DNA of 62,069 bases from Paucibacter sp. PLA-PC-4 (GTDB lineage Bacteria; Pseudomonadota; Gammaproteobacteria; Burkholderiales; Burkholderiaceae_C): positions 1 to 62,069 of the forward strand of contig NZ_JAPFGP010000025.1 in the NCBI RefSeq assembly GCF_026241155.1, given 5' to 3'. The notes under the pieces were generated by a model. It was not told where the DNA came from. It searched no databases and saw nothing but the letters and a program-made list of their open reading frames with translations. Numbering within the stretch: position 1 is the first letter of the stretch; every line of letters starts with the position of its first letter. Shown here in pieces: positions 18,671-28,346 of this stretch. Position numbers and translations under genes: made by a program.

Positions 18671-19527
18671 TGGCAAGCAAGCCCGTCATTGAGGTCTGCG
18701 ACATAGTCACCCGCTTTGGCGCGCAGACGGTGCACGACGGCGTGAGCTTCACGGTCGAGCGCGGCACCCTCGTCGGCATGATCGGCGCCAGCGGCACCGG
18801 CAAATCGGTGCTGCTGCGCGAGATGATAGGCCTGCAGCGTCCCACCGCCGGCCAGGTACGACTGCTGGGCACCGAGATGTGGAGCGCACCAGCCGACGAG
18901 CTGGCAGCCGTACGGCGGCGCTTCGGAATGATGTTCCAGGACGGCGCGCTGTTCTCCTCGCTGACGGTGGCGCAGAACATCGCCGTGCCGCTGACCGAGC
19001 ACACGGCCCTGGACCCGACCACCATCACCGCGCTCGTGGCACTGCGCCTGCACCAGGCCGGCCTGCCGCCCGAGGCAGGGGCCAAGATGCCCAGCGAGCT
19101 CTCGGGCGGCATGCGCAAGCGCGCGGCGCTGGCCCGCGCGATAGCGCTGGAGCCCGAGATCCTCTTCCTAGACGAGCCCACCTCCGGGCTGGACCCCATC
19201 ACCGCGCGCGCCTTCGATCGATTGGTGCGCTCCTTGGTCGACGACCTGGGCCTGACAGTCTTTCTCGTTACCCATGATCTGGACACCTTGCTGGGCTCGG
19301 TCGACCGGCTGATCGCGCTGGCCCAATCCAAGGTGCTGGCCGATGGGCCGGTGCGGCAGGTGATGGCCAGCGAAGACGCATGGCTGCGCGAGTACTTCTC
19401 GGCGAGATTCACAGCAAGTCCCTCGCCAGGCCGCGCCCAAGATGGGCCTCCCCCCCTCGGGGGGCCGCCTGGGTCTTCGCGAGCGCAGAGGCCAACAATT
19501 CAAGGAGTGCAAGACCATGGAAGCTGA
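18670..19527 (+). CDS. Lipid transport ABC ATPase (MlaF-like)
   Basis: The 285-residue ATPase has Walker A GASGTGKS, signature LSGGMRKR, Walker B ILFLDEP and the switch His (LVTHDLD). Its ATG shares a base with the permease stop (TGATG), implying coupling. The last 45 residues are Pro/Gly-rich low-complexity sequence encoded across a C7-TC-G6 tract at 19450-19464, unlike typical MlaF ends. The 3' end overlaps the next gene by 11 bases. It powers the STAS-MlaE permease encoded upstream. Confidence 0.92.
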   Translation: MASKPVIEVCDIVTRFGAQTVHDGVSFTVERGTLVGMIGASGTGKSVLLREMIGLQRPTAGQVRLLGTEMWSAPADELAAVRRRFGMMFQDGALFSSLTVAQNIAVPLTEHTALDPTTITALVALRLHQAGLPPEAGAKMPSELSGGMRKRAALARAIALEPEILFLDEPTSGLDPITARAFDRLVRSLVDDLGLTVFLVTHDLDTLLGSVDRLIALAQSKVLADGPVRQVMASEDAWLREYFSARFTASPSPGRAQDGPPPLGGPPGSSRAQRPTIQGVQDHGS

Positions 19528-20506
19528 AGCCCGCTACACCCGGGTCGGTGCGATCGTGCTGGCCCTGCTGGCGGCGCTGATCGTCGCAGTGCTGTGGCTG
19601 AGCAAGGTCGGCGGTCAGGGCGACTTCAAGCGCTATGCGATTCACTTCGAGCAGCAGGCGCTGGACGGGCTGCAGGTCGGTGCCGATGTCTCGCTGCGCG
19701 GCATCAAGATAGGCCGGGTCGAGGACTACTCGTTGGCAGCCAGCAAGTTCAACCGGGTGCGGGTAGAGCTGCGGGTAGACGGCCGCGCGCCAGTGCTGAC
19801 CAACACAGTGGCCGTCGTGACCCGCAACTTCGTTACCGGCATCGCCGCGATCACGCTGATCACGCCTGAGCCGCCGGGCGAGCCGCTGGTACAGGTGGCC
19901 GAGGGCGAAACCTACCCGCTGATCAAGGAAGGCCGCTCCGATCTGGATGTGATCACCGGCCGAGTCCAGCAGGTCGGCGAGATGGCCGCGACGACGCTGT
20001 CCAGCGTCAACCAGCTGCTCAGCAGCGAAAACCGCGACGAGGTGATGGCGACGATACGCAATCTGCGCCAGCTCTCCCAAGGTCTCAACAACCGACTCGG
20101 CGCCCTGGATCGCACGCTGGCGCAGACCGGTGCGGCGGCCGAGAGCGTGGGCCAGGCCGCCACCCAGCTCAGCAGCTCGGGCGAGCGCATCACCGCGGTG
20201 GTCGAGCGCATGGGTACCCGCGTGGACGGCACGCTAACCGAGACCGAGCGCACCCTGGTCGAGGCCCGTCAGGCGCTGGGCCAGGCGGCCAAGGCGGTCG
20301 AGGCGCTGCAGACCCAGTCGGTAGCGACAGCGCGCCGGCTTGAGGACACGGCCAGCGGCGTCGACGACCAGCTGAGCGTGGCCATGTCCGAGCTGCGCCT
20401 GTCGATCGACGCCGCCACCCGCGTGTTCGACCGACTGCGCGATCCGCGCGCGGCCCTGTTGGGGCCCAGCGCACAACAACTCGGCCCCGGAGAGAAGAAG
20501 CCATGA
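19517..20506 (+). CDS. MCE-domain substrate-binding protein (MlaD-like)
   Basis: The 329-residue protein starts at the ATG at 19517 and is preceded by AAGGAG at 19502-19507. It has one N-terminal transmembrane helix (VGAIVLALLAALIVAVLWL), an MCE domain at about residues 40-120 (GLQVGADVSLRGIKIGRV), then a long Gln/Ala/Thr-rich helical region to the C-terminus. MCE proteins of this shape form hexameric periplasmic rings or tubes that carry lipids. It lies inside the four-gene transport operon. Confidence 0.92.
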   Translation: MEAEARYTRVGAIVLALLAALIVAVLWLSKVGGQGDFKRYAIHFEQQALDGLQVGADVSLRGIKIGRVEDYSLAASKFNRVRVELRVDGRAPVLTNTVAVVTRNFVTGIAAITLITPEPPGEPLVQVAEGETYPLIKEGRSDLDVITGRVQQVGEMAATTLSSVNQLLSSENRDEVMATIRNLRQLSQGLNNRLGALDRTLAQTGAAAESVGQAATQLSSSGERITAVVERMGTRVDGTLTETERTLVEARQALGQAAKAVEALQTQSVATARRLEDTASGVDDQLSVAMSELRLSIDAATRVFDRLRDPRAALLGPSAQQLGPGEKKP

Positions 20507-21183
20507 GCGCCACCCATCAAGAAGCCCATCTGCGGCGACGGCTGCTGCTGCTGGGCCTGAGCCTGTCGCCGCTGTTGAGCGCCTGCGTCTCGGTAGGTGG
20601 CGGCGACGCGCCCTTGCAGGCCCTGTACCGCCTGCATGACGAGGGAACCGGCACCGCCGAACGAAGGCCAGCCCCCCTGGTCGGCGCGCTGTTGATCCAG
20701 CAGTTGCCGGCCAATGCGATGGCCGATACGGTGTCGATAGCCTACTCGAAGCGAGCGCATGAATTCGCCTTCTACCAGCAGGGCAGCTGGGTCGAACAGC
20801 CCGTTCGCCAGGTGCCGCGCCTGCTGCAGCAGCGCCTGGAGGCACGCGGCATTGCCGGCGCGGTGGGGCTGCTGGGTGACCCGATGCGCTCCGACTGGCT
20901 GCTGACCGTGGGCATCTCCAGCCTGCATCACGAGGTCAGCAGCGAGCCCGGCAGCGCTAAGCTGGCGCTGACCCTGGAGCTGTTCGACCGCCGCAGCCGC
21001 CAGCGCGTCGCGCGCCGGCGTTTCGACGCCGAGGTGCCAGCCAAAATCGCCAGCGCCGCCGGCGCAGCGCAGGCGCTGTCGCAGGCACTGACCCAGAGCT
21101 TCGATGCGCTGCTGCCCTGGCTGGAGGCCGAACTCATGCGTGTGGCCAAGGTCAGCGAGCCTGCTGCAGCCCCTGCCGGCTGA
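20503..21183 (+). CDS. ABC-type transport auxiliary lipoprotein (PqiC-like)
   Basis: The 226-residue protein carries a signal peptide with lipobox LLSAC (Cys28) and then the family pattern YRLHDEG near the mature start. This resembles the PqiC/ABC-type auxiliary lipoprotein family, probably anchored in the outer membrane, where it would receive substrate from the MCE tube. The ATG overlaps the MCE gene by 4 bases (ATGA), so it is the last gene of the operon. The system thus mixes Mla-like inner parts with a Pqi-like outer lipoprotein. Confidence 0.85.
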   Translation: MSATHQEAHLRRRLLLLGLSLSPLLSACVSVGGGDAPLQALYRLHDEGTGTAERRPAPLVGALLIQQLPANAMADTVSIAYSKRAHEFAFYQQGSWVEQPVRQVPRLLQQRLEARGIAGAVGLLGDPMRSDWLLTVGISSLHHEVSSEPGSAKLALTLELFDRRSRQRVARRRFDAEVPAKIASAAGAAQALSQALTQSFDALLPWLEAELMRVAKVSEPAAAPAG

Positions 21184-21251
21184 GCGCAAGCAGGGGGAAA
21201 GCTGGCCTCGCTAAAATCCTGCCAGCTCTACAAACCCGGACCTGCCTCATC

Positions 21252-22793
21252 ATGACCACCGCGATCAAGCACGACGACCTCGTCGACAGCGTGGCTGCCG
21301 CCCTGCAGTACATCAGCTACTACCACCCGACCGACTACATCCAGCACCTGGCCCGCGCCTATGAGCGCGAGCAGAGCGCCGCCGCCAAGGACGCGATCGC
21401 GCAGATCCTCACCAACTCGAAGATGTGTGCCGAGGGCCGCCGACCGATCTGCCAGGACACCGGCATCGTCAATGTGTTCTTGAAGGTTGGCATGGATGTG
21501 CGCTTTGAAGGGTTCCCCGGCTCGTTGGAGGACGCCGTCAACGAGGGCGTGCGCCGCGCCTACAACCACCCCGACAACAAGCTTCGTGCCTCAGTGCTCA
21601 ACGACCCACTGTTCGAGCGCAAGAACACCAAAGACAACACGCCGGCGGTGATCAGCGTCAGCATCGTGCCCGGCAATACCGTCGATGTGATGGTGGCCGC
21701 CAAGGGCGGCGGCTCGGAGAACAAGAGCAAATTCGTGATGATGAATCCGAACGACAACCTGGTCGACTGGGTGCTCAAGACCGTGCCGCAAATGGGCGCG
21801 GGCTGGTGCCCGCCGGGGATGCTGGGCATCGGCGTCGGCGGCACGGCCGAGAAGGCTATGCTGATGGCCAAAGAGTCCTTGATGGACGACATCGATATGT
21901 ACGAACTGCTGGAACGCGGCCCGCAGAACAAGCTCGAAGAGCTGCGCATCGAGCTCTATGAGAAGGTCAATGCGCTGGGAATCGGCGCCCAGGGCCTGGG
22001 CGGCCTGACCACGGTGCTGGACATCAAGATCAAGACCTATCCGACCCACGCCGCCAGCAAGCCGGTCGCGATGATCCCCAATTGCGCCGCCACCCGCCAC
22101 GCCCACTTCGTGCTTGACGGCTCCGGCCCAACGTATCTGGAAGCGCCCAGCCTGGACCTGTGGCCAGATGTGAAGTGGGCGCCCGACTACAACAAGAGCC
22201 GCCGCGTCGACCTGAACGCACTGACCCGCGAAGAGATCGCCAGTTGGAAGGCCGGTGACACGCTGCTACTGAACGGCAAGATGCTGACCGGCCGCGATGC
22301 CGCGCACAAGCGCATCGCCGACATGCTGGCCAAGGGTGAGCCGCTGCCGGTCGACTTCACCAACCGCGCGATCTATTACGTCGGCCCGGTTGACCCGGTG
22401 CGCGATGAAGTCGTCGGCCCAGCCGGCCCGACCACTGCGACACGCATGGACGGTTTCACCCGGATGATGCTGGAGAAGACCGGCCTGACCGTGATGATCG
22501 GCAAGTCCGAACGCGGCCCTGTCGCGATCGACGCGATCCGCGACAACAAGGCCGCCTACCTGATGGCCGTCGGCGGCTCCGCCTACCTGGTCTCCAAAGC
22601 TATCAAGGCTGCCAAAGTGCTGGGCTTCGAGGACCTGGGCATGGAAGCGATTTATGAATTCGACGTGACCGATATGCCGGTCACGGTGGCTGTCGATTCG
22701 AGCGGCACCAACGCCCACGACACCGGCCCGGCCGAGTGGAAAGAGCGCATCGCCTCGGGCAAGGCGGTGAAGATTCCGGTGACGGCGGGCTGA
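21252..22793 (+). CDS. fumA: Class I fumarate hydratase
   Basis: The 513-residue enzyme hydrates fumarate to malate in the TCA cycle and belongs to the oxygen-sensitive iron-sulphur class. Candidate [4Fe-4S] ligands are Cys67 (ICQDTG), Cys186 (GAGWCPPG) and Cys278 (IPNCAAT). The single-chain length matches FumA/FumB rather than the two-subunit archaeal type. A TAAAAT hexamer at 21212-21217 could be the -10 element, though no good -35 is visible. A strong terminator follows the gene. Confidence 0.94.
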   Translation: MTTAIKHDDLVDSVAAALQYISYYHPTDYIQHLARAYEREQSAAAKDAIAQILTNSKMCAEGRRPICQDTGIVNVFLKVGMDVRFEGFPGSLEDAVNEGVRRAYNHPDNKLRASVLNDPLFERKNTKDNTPAVISVSIVPGNTVDVMVAAKGGGSENKSKFVMMNPNDNLVDWVLKTVPQMGAGWCPPGMLGIGVGGTAEKAMLMAKESLMDDIDMYELLERGPQNKLEELRIELYEKVNALGIGAQGLGGLTTVLDIKIKTYPTHAASKPVAMIPNCAATRHAHFVLDGSGPTYLEAPSLDLWPDVKWAPDYNKSRRVDLNALTREEIASWKAGDTLLLNGKMLTGRDAAHKRIADMLAKGEPLPVDFTNRAIYYVGPVDPVRDEVVGPAGPTTATRMDGFTRMMLEKTGLTVMIGKSERGPVAIDAIRDNKAAYLMAVGGSAYLVSKAIKAAKVLGFEDLGMEAIYEFDVTDMPVTVAVDSSGTNAHDTGPAEWKERIASGKAVKIPVTAG

Positions 22794-22838
22794 GTCAGGG
22801 TCGGCTGCAACTCCGCCCTCTCCTCCTCCCTGAGGTAG

Positions 22839-22868
22839 CAAAGCCACCGCCTAGCGGTGGCTTTGTCA
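22839..22868 (+). terminator. Rho-independent terminator of fumA
   Basis: CAAAGCCACCGC (22839-22850) and GCGGTGGCTTTG (22854-22865) form a perfect 12-bp stem with loop CTA, 45 bases after the fumA stop. The T-run is short. The stem core is shared with the terminator at 53667. Confidence 0.85.
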
Positions 22869-22940
22869 TTTCTGTCTCTCCTTTGTGCGGCGGCGAGCGT
22901 GTCTCGCTAGGGTTCTCGCAGCCAGAGGCCGGCTGGCGCT

Positions 22941-23690
22941 CTATGGCGGCATGGGTTGGCCGTTTGTCTTCACTCTGTGAGCAGCCGCATCCAGTTGCAT
23001 GCGATCACCTTCATGCCACATCCGCCGCAACCCCACGGCTGTGTCCGCAGCGACCTTCTGGGGGACTGCTGCGCAGGGGAGCATGGGACCGTCCATAGCA
23101 ACGCGTACCGGGTCTGGCTCCCCCTGCGGGAGCAACTTGCTGAACTCCACCGGCTTGCCGTTCACGCACGCCCTGTAAATGTCGACGCTAACACTGTCCA
23201 GTGCCGGGCGGTACTGCCAAGTCATCACAAGGCCTGGGTGGACGATGGCACGGCCATCGGTCGACCTCGACTTACGGCGCAACCATTCAAGTGCGAAAGC
23301 TTCGCTGGGCAAATGGACTTGTGCTTCACGAAACCGAGGCGTCCGCAGTTGCTGGCAACCATCAAGCAATAAACGCTTCTTGAAGTCTTGCCCACCTTCA
23401 TAGAAGCCATGATAAATCCCATGACTACCTTGGTTTCGTTCACTCTGTGTTGCCGCAGAGATCCGGAACTCGCACTCATTGAACTTGAACACGCGACCGG
23501 TATCGGTTTGCGCTTGCACCGAAATACGCTGGTTGGCCATCGCCACGCCGATCGACGAATTTGGAGCCAGCACCGTCTCCTTGGCCGGACCGGCTTGAGC
23601 GCAGGCATCGGCAGCCAGCAACGAGAGCAACAACACCACGCGCTGGCCTTGCGCCCGCCCTTCTAGCGCTGATCTTCGAACTCGTTGCAT
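22941..23690 (-). CDS. Secreted protein of unknown function
   Basis: The likely start is the ATG at 23690, giving 249 residues with an N-terminal signal peptide (VVLLLSLLAADACAQA, cleavage near residue 33). The mature part is soluble with four Cys (FNECEF, DGCQQL, YRACVNG, LPCAAV), enough for two disulfides. I do not recognise the family. The frame is open further upstream to 23825, but that part lacks protein-like character. It is a lone gene between fumA and a diguanylate cyclase. Bases 23691-23985 hold nothing else I can support. Confidence 0.6.
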   Translation of the reverse strand: MQRVRRSALEGRAQGQRVVLLLSLLAADACAQAGPAKETVLAPNSSIGVAMANQRISVQAQTDTGRVFKFNECEFRISAATQSERNQGSHGIYHGFYEGGQDFKKRLLLDGCQQLRTPRFREAQVHLPSEAFALEWLRRKSRSTDGRAIVHPGLVMTWQYRPALDSVSVDIYRACVNGKPVEFSKLLPQGEPDPVRVAMDGPMLPCAAVPQKVAADTAVGLRRMWHEGDRMQLDAAAHRVKTNGQPMPP

Positions 23691-23985
23691 CAGTCCTCCC
23701 CCTTGGCGAGCCCCATCTTCTTCATTATTGGCTGCATTGGCCAAAGGCATGGGGCCAAACCTGAGCCCCTTACCCCGGGGAGGATCGACGAAGGCCTGAA
23801 TGCCATGTCCCCCAATGGCCAACATTCACCCCCGTCGTACCAGTCGGTCGCAATTCGGGCAACAGGCTGACTGATCTCGCTGTTCGACGCCGACACAGAC
23901 CAGTTGCGCGCCCGCGCGCTGCGGCAATGCCGTCGCAAGTCTTGTGCATCAGGTCCGCCGGCTGATGCGCAGCCTGCGCAAAGGT

Positions 23986-24960
23986 TCAGTCCGACTGCTG
24001 AGCTGGGGGCCGCTTGGCCTGGGCCGCAGGCTCGAAGAACTCGAACGCGCTGCCGCGCTTCTTGGCGCAGTACATCGCAGCGTCGGCATGGGCGATCAGC
24101 GTCGGGCCGCTCATGCCGTGCTCGGGGTAGAGCGCGATGCCGATGCTGGGCGTGACTCGAAACTGTTTTGCCGCGAGGTCGACAGGCAAGCCAACCGTCT
24201 TGTGGACCATCTCAGCGATATGCGCTACGGCCTCGCGGCCCGAGGGATTGATCAGCAGGTAGAGAAACTCATCGCCGCCATTGCGACAGACGGTGTCCTC
24301 ATCGCGCGCGTTGCGCATCAGGCGCTGCGCCACGGCCGTCAGCACGGTGTCGCCGGCGGCATGGCCGTGCGTGTCGTTGACGAGCTTGAAACGATCCAGG
24401 TCCAGGAACAGCACAGCAAGCAGCCAGCCATGACGCTCGGCCCCGGCAATAGCCTGCGCCAGACGATCATCGAACAGCGTGCGGTTGGGCAGGCCGGTCT
24501 TTTGGTCATGCATGGCGATCTGAGTGGCGGTGCGCTCGGCGTCGCGGGACAGGGCAAGCGCCGCCTCGGAGTCTGCCAGCGCCAGACGGGAGCGAGTCAG
24601 GGCCTGCTCCACCGCCTGGACCTCGTCGACTCCATCACTGAGGTTATTGGCCAGTTGCTGCAGATCGTCGGCGCAACCCTGCACCCGCTCTTCGACGGCC
24701 AGACCGTTTTGCAGCGCCTGGGCGGCAGGCAGCATACAGGCCCCCTGCTCAATACGAGCCTTCGCCCGCTCGTTGGCCATTCCCAGGTCTTCGGCGCAGG
24801 CCTGAACCTCGGCCTTGACCTCATGGCTCTGGTCCAACGCCGTGGTCAGTACGTCCCGCACACGGGAGGGTTGGCCCGCAGCCGGCGACGGGTGCACCGG
24901 CGCTTCCGGCGCTTCCGGCGCTTCCGGCGCTTTGGCTTGGGAGCGGTGGCGGATATTCAT
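23986..24960 (-). CDS. Diguanylate cyclase (GGDEF domain)
   Basis: The 324-residue protein starts at the ATG at 24960. A Pro/Glu/Ala repeat near residues 11-22 is followed by a helical region to about residue 155, probably a coiled coil. A GGDEF domain follows: MHDQKTGLPNRTLFDDRL opens it, FLDLDRFKLVND binds GTP and metal, and the active-site motif is intact as NGGDEF. It should make cyclic di-GMP. No membrane helix or known sensor domain is visible, so the signal is unknown. No EAL domain is present. Confidence 0.88.
   Translation of the reverse strand: MNIRHRSQAKAPEAPEAPEAPVHPSPAAGQPSRVRDVLTTALDQSHEVKAEVQACAEDLGMANERAKARIEQGACMLPAAQALQNGLAVEERVQGCADDLQQLANNLSDGVDEVQAVEQALTRSRLALADSEAALALSRDAERTATQIAMHDQKTGLPNRTLFDDRLAQAIAGAERHGWLLAVLFLDLDRFKLVNDTHGHAAGDTVLTAVAQRLMRNARDEDTVCRNGGDEFLYLLINPSGREAVAHIAEMVHKTVGLPVDLAAKQFRVTPSIGIALYPEHGMSGPTLIAHADAAMYCAKKRGSAFEFFEPAAQAKRPPAQQSD
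24899..24934. repeat. Nine-base tandem repeat in the diguanylate cyclase gene
   Basis: GGCGCTTCC occurs three times in succession at 24899-24925, followed by the partial copy GGCGCTTTG. On the coding strand it encodes repeated Pro-Glu-Ala or Ala-Pro-Glu triplets. The unit is a multiple of three, so copy changes lengthen the linker without breaking the frame. Confidence 0.85.
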
Positions 24961-25238
24961 CGCGCGACAATATTCGCTGGCGTCAGGGACGTCTGTTCGG
25001 CGCCGCACATAGCCCAAGCCCGCAGAGCACTTCATGGCTGAGGCCTAGCATGTCCCGCAACCCAACCCAGCTCCCTCCACCCCCTTGCTTGGGTGCCCCC
25101 CCTTGGCGGGATGGCGGCCAGGCGCCCATTCGGCGACCATGCCGCCAGGGAGGTCGCCAGCAAGGCAGCGCGGCCGCAGCACGATGACATCGGCGGACCG
25201 CAGCCAGAACCTCCCGCTGCGCCATGGGAGGGCGAACG

Positions 25239-25406
25239 ATGTGGATTTCCAAATATTGGTACGAGAAGCTGCCGGCGCTTTATGCGGCAGCCGCCCTGCT
25301 AAGCCTGGCCCTACTGGGCACGCCTGCGGCCTTCAGCGCAACGCTGCTGATGGCCGCTGCGGCGCTGACCGCCTGGTGGCGCTACCAGCACCGCCGGCCG
25401 GACTGA
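25239..25406 (+). CDS. Small membrane protein of unknown function
   Basis: The 55-residue peptide begins MWISKYWYEKLPALY and has one or two hydrophobic stretches (residues about 14-45) and a WWRYQHRRPD end. A GGGAGG ribosome site sits 7 bases upstream of the ATG at 25239, which supports translation. It converges with the chemoreceptor gene with 13 bases between stops. The role is unknown. Confidence 0.5.
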   Translation: MWISKYWYEKLPALYAAAALLSLALLGTPAAFSATLLMAAAALTAWWRYQHRRPD

Positions 25407-25419
25407 GCCTAGCCCGGCC

Positions 25420-26943
25420 TCAGGCCAGCCGGAACACCTTGACCAGCGCGCTCAGTCGCTCAGCCTGCTGGCTGAGGCTTTGTGCGGCCGCGGTGCTTTG
25501 CTCGACCAGTGCGGCGTTCTGCTGCGTCACTTCATCGAGCTGGCCCACGGCAAGACTGACCTGCTGGATGCCGCCGCTTTGCTCGCCGGTGGCCACCGAG
25601 ATCTCGCTGATCAGCCCTGAGACCCGCTGCACCTGAGTGACCAAGTCGCCCATGGTCTGGCCGGCGCGCTGGACCTGGCGCGCGCCGTCCTCGACCTTCT
25701 CGACGTTCTCGCTGATCAGGCTTTTGATCTCGCGTGCAGCGGCGGCCGAGCGCTGCGCCAGCGAGCGAACCTCAGAGGCGACAACCGCGAAGCCGCGGCC
25801 CTGCTCGCCGGCACGGGCCGCCTCGACGGCCGCGTTCAGCGCCAGGATATTTGTCTGAAAGGCGATGCCGTCGATCACCGAGGTGATGTCGGCAATCTTC
25901 TTACTCTGCGCGCTGATCGCATCCATCGTGTCCACGACCTGCCCGACCGCCACGCCGCCCTGGCTGGCTACGCCGCTGGCGGTGGCCGCGAGTTGGGTGG
26001 CCTGACGGGCTGACTCGGCGTTGTGCTGCACGGTTGAGGTCAGCTGATCCATCGACGAGGCGGTCTCCTGAAGGCTGCTGGCCTGGTGCTCGGTGCGGCT
26101 GGACAGATCCTGGTTGCCGACGGCGATCTCGCTAGAGGCAAGCGCGATGCTCTGCGCCGACTGATTGACATCGGTAACCAACGCCCGCAGCGAATCCCGG
26201 GTGCGCTGCAACGCCGCCATCATCGAGCTTGTGTCACCGGGCGCCACCGGCACTTCGGCCAGCAGATCGCCGGCCGCCACCCGCTCCAGCACCTGGCGCG
26301 CGGTAGCCGGATCACCCCCGAGCTCGCGCTGCACGCAGCGGCGCAGGGCCAGCAAGAAACCTACACAGACTGCCAAGCTCAGCAGCGCTAGGCTCAGCAC
26401 AGTCCAGCGCGCCGAGCTCATTGCGGAGGCAGCTTCCAGGCGAGCGCCCTCCTTGTCGGCGCCGGTGATCTTCTTGAGCTCCAGCAGCTCGGCCCGCAGT
26501 TCGCGCCAGGCCGGGGTTTCCTGCTTGTTCAGCAGGGCCGCTGCTGTGCTCGCATCCTGCTGCACCTGGGCCAGAACCTGCTGCTGTACCTCAGCCAGAC
26601 GGCTGCGCAGTGCGGCCATCGCACGCAGCTTGCTCAGCTGCTCGGGCGAGGCGGCGGCCTCGGCCGCGCCGGCCGCCTTGTCATAGGCCTTGGCCGCGCC
26701 GTCGAGGTTGTCATACGCCTTTTTGTTGGCCGGATCCAGCACGATATTGCGCAGCGCCTGACCCATCTGCAGGCCCTGGGCATACATCTCGTTGACTTCG
26801 GCCGACAAAGCGTCCTCATGCGTGAAGTAGTCGCCCAGCTGGCGCTCCACCGAGTAGGTTCCGACGCTGACGGCCGCCCCCAGCACCAGCACCAAACCGG
26901 CCGGCACCGCCAAGGACAACATCACCCGCTGCATGAACCGCAT
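25420..26943 (-). CDS. Methyl-accepting chemotaxis protein
   Basis: The 507-residue receptor starts at the ATG at 26943 (MRFMQRVM), preceded by AAAGGG; an ATG at 26949 is equally in frame. It has an N-terminal helix, a periplasmic four-helix-type sensor (about residues 30-180), a second helix ([19 protein letters not shown]), a HAMP-like linker and a signalling domain. The tip sequence [24 protein letters not shown] is canonical. The ligand is unknown. No CheR/CheB-tethering pentapeptide is seen at the C-terminus (ends VFRLA). Confidence 0.95.
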   Translation of the reverse strand: MRFMQRVMLSLAVPAGLVLVLGAAVSVGTYSVERQLGDYFTHEDALSAEVNEMYAQGLQMGQALRNIVLDPANKKAYDNLDGAAKAYDKAAGAAEAAASPEQLSKLRAMAALRSRLAEVQQQVLAQVQQDASTAAALLNKQETPAWRELRAELLELKKITGADKEGARLEAASAMSSARWTVLSLALLSLAVCVGFLLALRRCVQRELGGDPATARQVLERVAAGDLLAEVPVAPGDTSSMMAALQRTRDSLRALVTDVNQSAQSIALASSEIAVGNQDLSSRTEHQASSLQETASSMDQLTSTVQHNAESARQATQLAATASGVASQGGVAVGQVVDTMDAISAQSKKIADITSVIDGIAFQTNILALNAAVEAARAGEQGRGFAVVASEVRSLAQRSAAAAREIKSLISENVEKVEDGARQVQRAGQTMGDLVTQVQRVSGLISEISVATGEQSGGIQQVSLAVGQLDEVTQQNAALVEQSTAAAQSLSQQAERLSALVKVFRLA

Positions 26944-26992
26944 AACCATCCCTTTGTCGAGAAAGCGGAGATGGTAGGCAGCAGCCCCGGCT

Positions 26993-28288
26993 TCAGGGCG
27001 GTGACACAGGCGCCAAATCGGCACTATTGCTCGCTTGGTGCACAACCCGCTGTGGGAACGGGATCTCGATGCCAAGCGAATCGAAAAGCCGCAGGATGGC
27101 CAGGTTGACCTCGGAGCGCACGCCCAACTGACCGTTATGCGGATCCTCGATCCAGAAGCCGATCTGCAGGGTCAGCCCGTCGGCCGCAAACTCGCGCAGC
27201 AGCACGCCTGGCGCCGGGTCGTGCAGAACGCGCGGCACCTTCATGATCTCCTCGACCATGCGCGGCATCAGGGTCTGCACATCGGTGCCATAGGCCACCT
27301 GCACTGTCGTGACCACCGAGACCCTCGGATCGGCCAGCGAGGAGTTCTCGACCCGCTGCGTGATCAGCATCTCGTTGGGAACGACCGACTCGCGCCCGTT
27401 GAGCGCGCGTATCACCGTGTAGCGGGTCTTGATGTCGCTGATGCGGCCTTCAAAGCCATCCACCATCACCATATCGCCGATGCGCAGCGAGCGCTCGGCC
27501 AGAATCACGAAGCCGCTCACATAGTTGGCCGCCAGCTTCTGCAGGCCCAGGCCAATACCCACGCCGATCGCGCCGCCCAGCACGCCCAGCGCGGTCAGGT
27601 CAATGCCTGCGGCCGTCAACGCCAGCAGCAAACCGACAAAGATCAGCAGCGAGCGGGTCAGGTTGACGCCGATCTTGCGCAGCGACAGATCAGTGGTCAC
27701 ATTGCGCAACAGTCGCGCCTCGATCACCGACGAGAGCCACAGCGCCAGCACCATCACCAGCACGGCGCTGAGGCTGCCCTCGATCAGCGCGCGCAGGCTG
27801 ATCTGGCTTGCGCCTATCTTCCACTTGATGTCGTCGAGCTCTGCCATCATCACCGGCAGCAGGCCGGTGATCCACAGGATGGAGCCGCCCCAGGCCAGCC
27901 AGGAGACCGTACGCTCAATCAGTTTGACCCAGCCCGAGCTGGGCAGCGCCGCGCTCAGCACCCGCACCGTCAGCCTGATCACGGCCAGCGAGATCAGCAC
28001 CGGAATCACCACCTTGAACACCGCCACCGGCACACCCAGCAGCGGCAGCGCCCGCCGCGCGCCCCAGGCCAGTGCCAGCGCCAGTAGCGGGAACAGCACA
28101 CCATCGAACAGCTGGCGGCCGAACAGCACCGAGGGCGGCTGGGGCTGGCGGCCGCGCAAGCGCCAGACGATCAGCCAGGCCAGGCCCAAGCAGGCCAGCA
28201 CCAGGGCCAGCTCGGTCAGCGCAGCGGGCTGCAGCAGCGACGCCAGCAGGGTCTGCAATTCGTCAAAAGTCAGGGGATGATGGTTCAT
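26993..28288 (-). CDS. MscS-family mechanosensitive channel
   Basis: The 431-residue membrane protein starts at the ATG at 28288. It has several N-terminal helices, then the pore helix and MscS core ([38 protein letters not shown]) and a C-terminal cytoplasmic vestibule. It would release solutes on osmotic downshock. It is longer than E. coli MscS because of extra N-terminal helices, as in YbdG or YnaI types. The stop is 44 bases from the chemoreceptor start, so cotranscription is possible. Confidence 0.93.
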   Translation of the reverse strand: MNHHPLTFDELQTLLASLLQPAALTELALVLACLGLAWLIVWRLRGRQPQPPSVLFGRQLFDGVLFPLLALALAWGARRALPLLGVPVAVFKVVIPVLISLAVIRLTVRVLSAALPSSGWVKLIERTVSWLAWGGSILWITGLLPVMMAELDDIKWKIGASQISLRALIEGSLSAVLVMVLALWLSSVIEARLLRNVTTDLSLRKIGVNLTRSLLIFVGLLLALTAAGIDLTALGVLGGAIGVGIGLGLQKLAANYVSGFVILAERSLRIGDMVMVDGFEGRISDIKTRYTVIRALNGRESVVPNEMLITQRVENSSLADPRVSVVTTVQVAYGTDVQTLMPRMVEEIMKVPRVLHDPAPGVLLREFAADGLTLQIGFWIEDPHNGQLGVRSEVNLAILRLFDSLGIEIPFPQRVVHQASNSADLAPVSPP

Positions 28289-28346
28289 TCGTCGGGGGCG
28301 GCCGCCGGGTGGCGCCGCATCAAAGAAGCAATGAGTCGCGCGGGCC

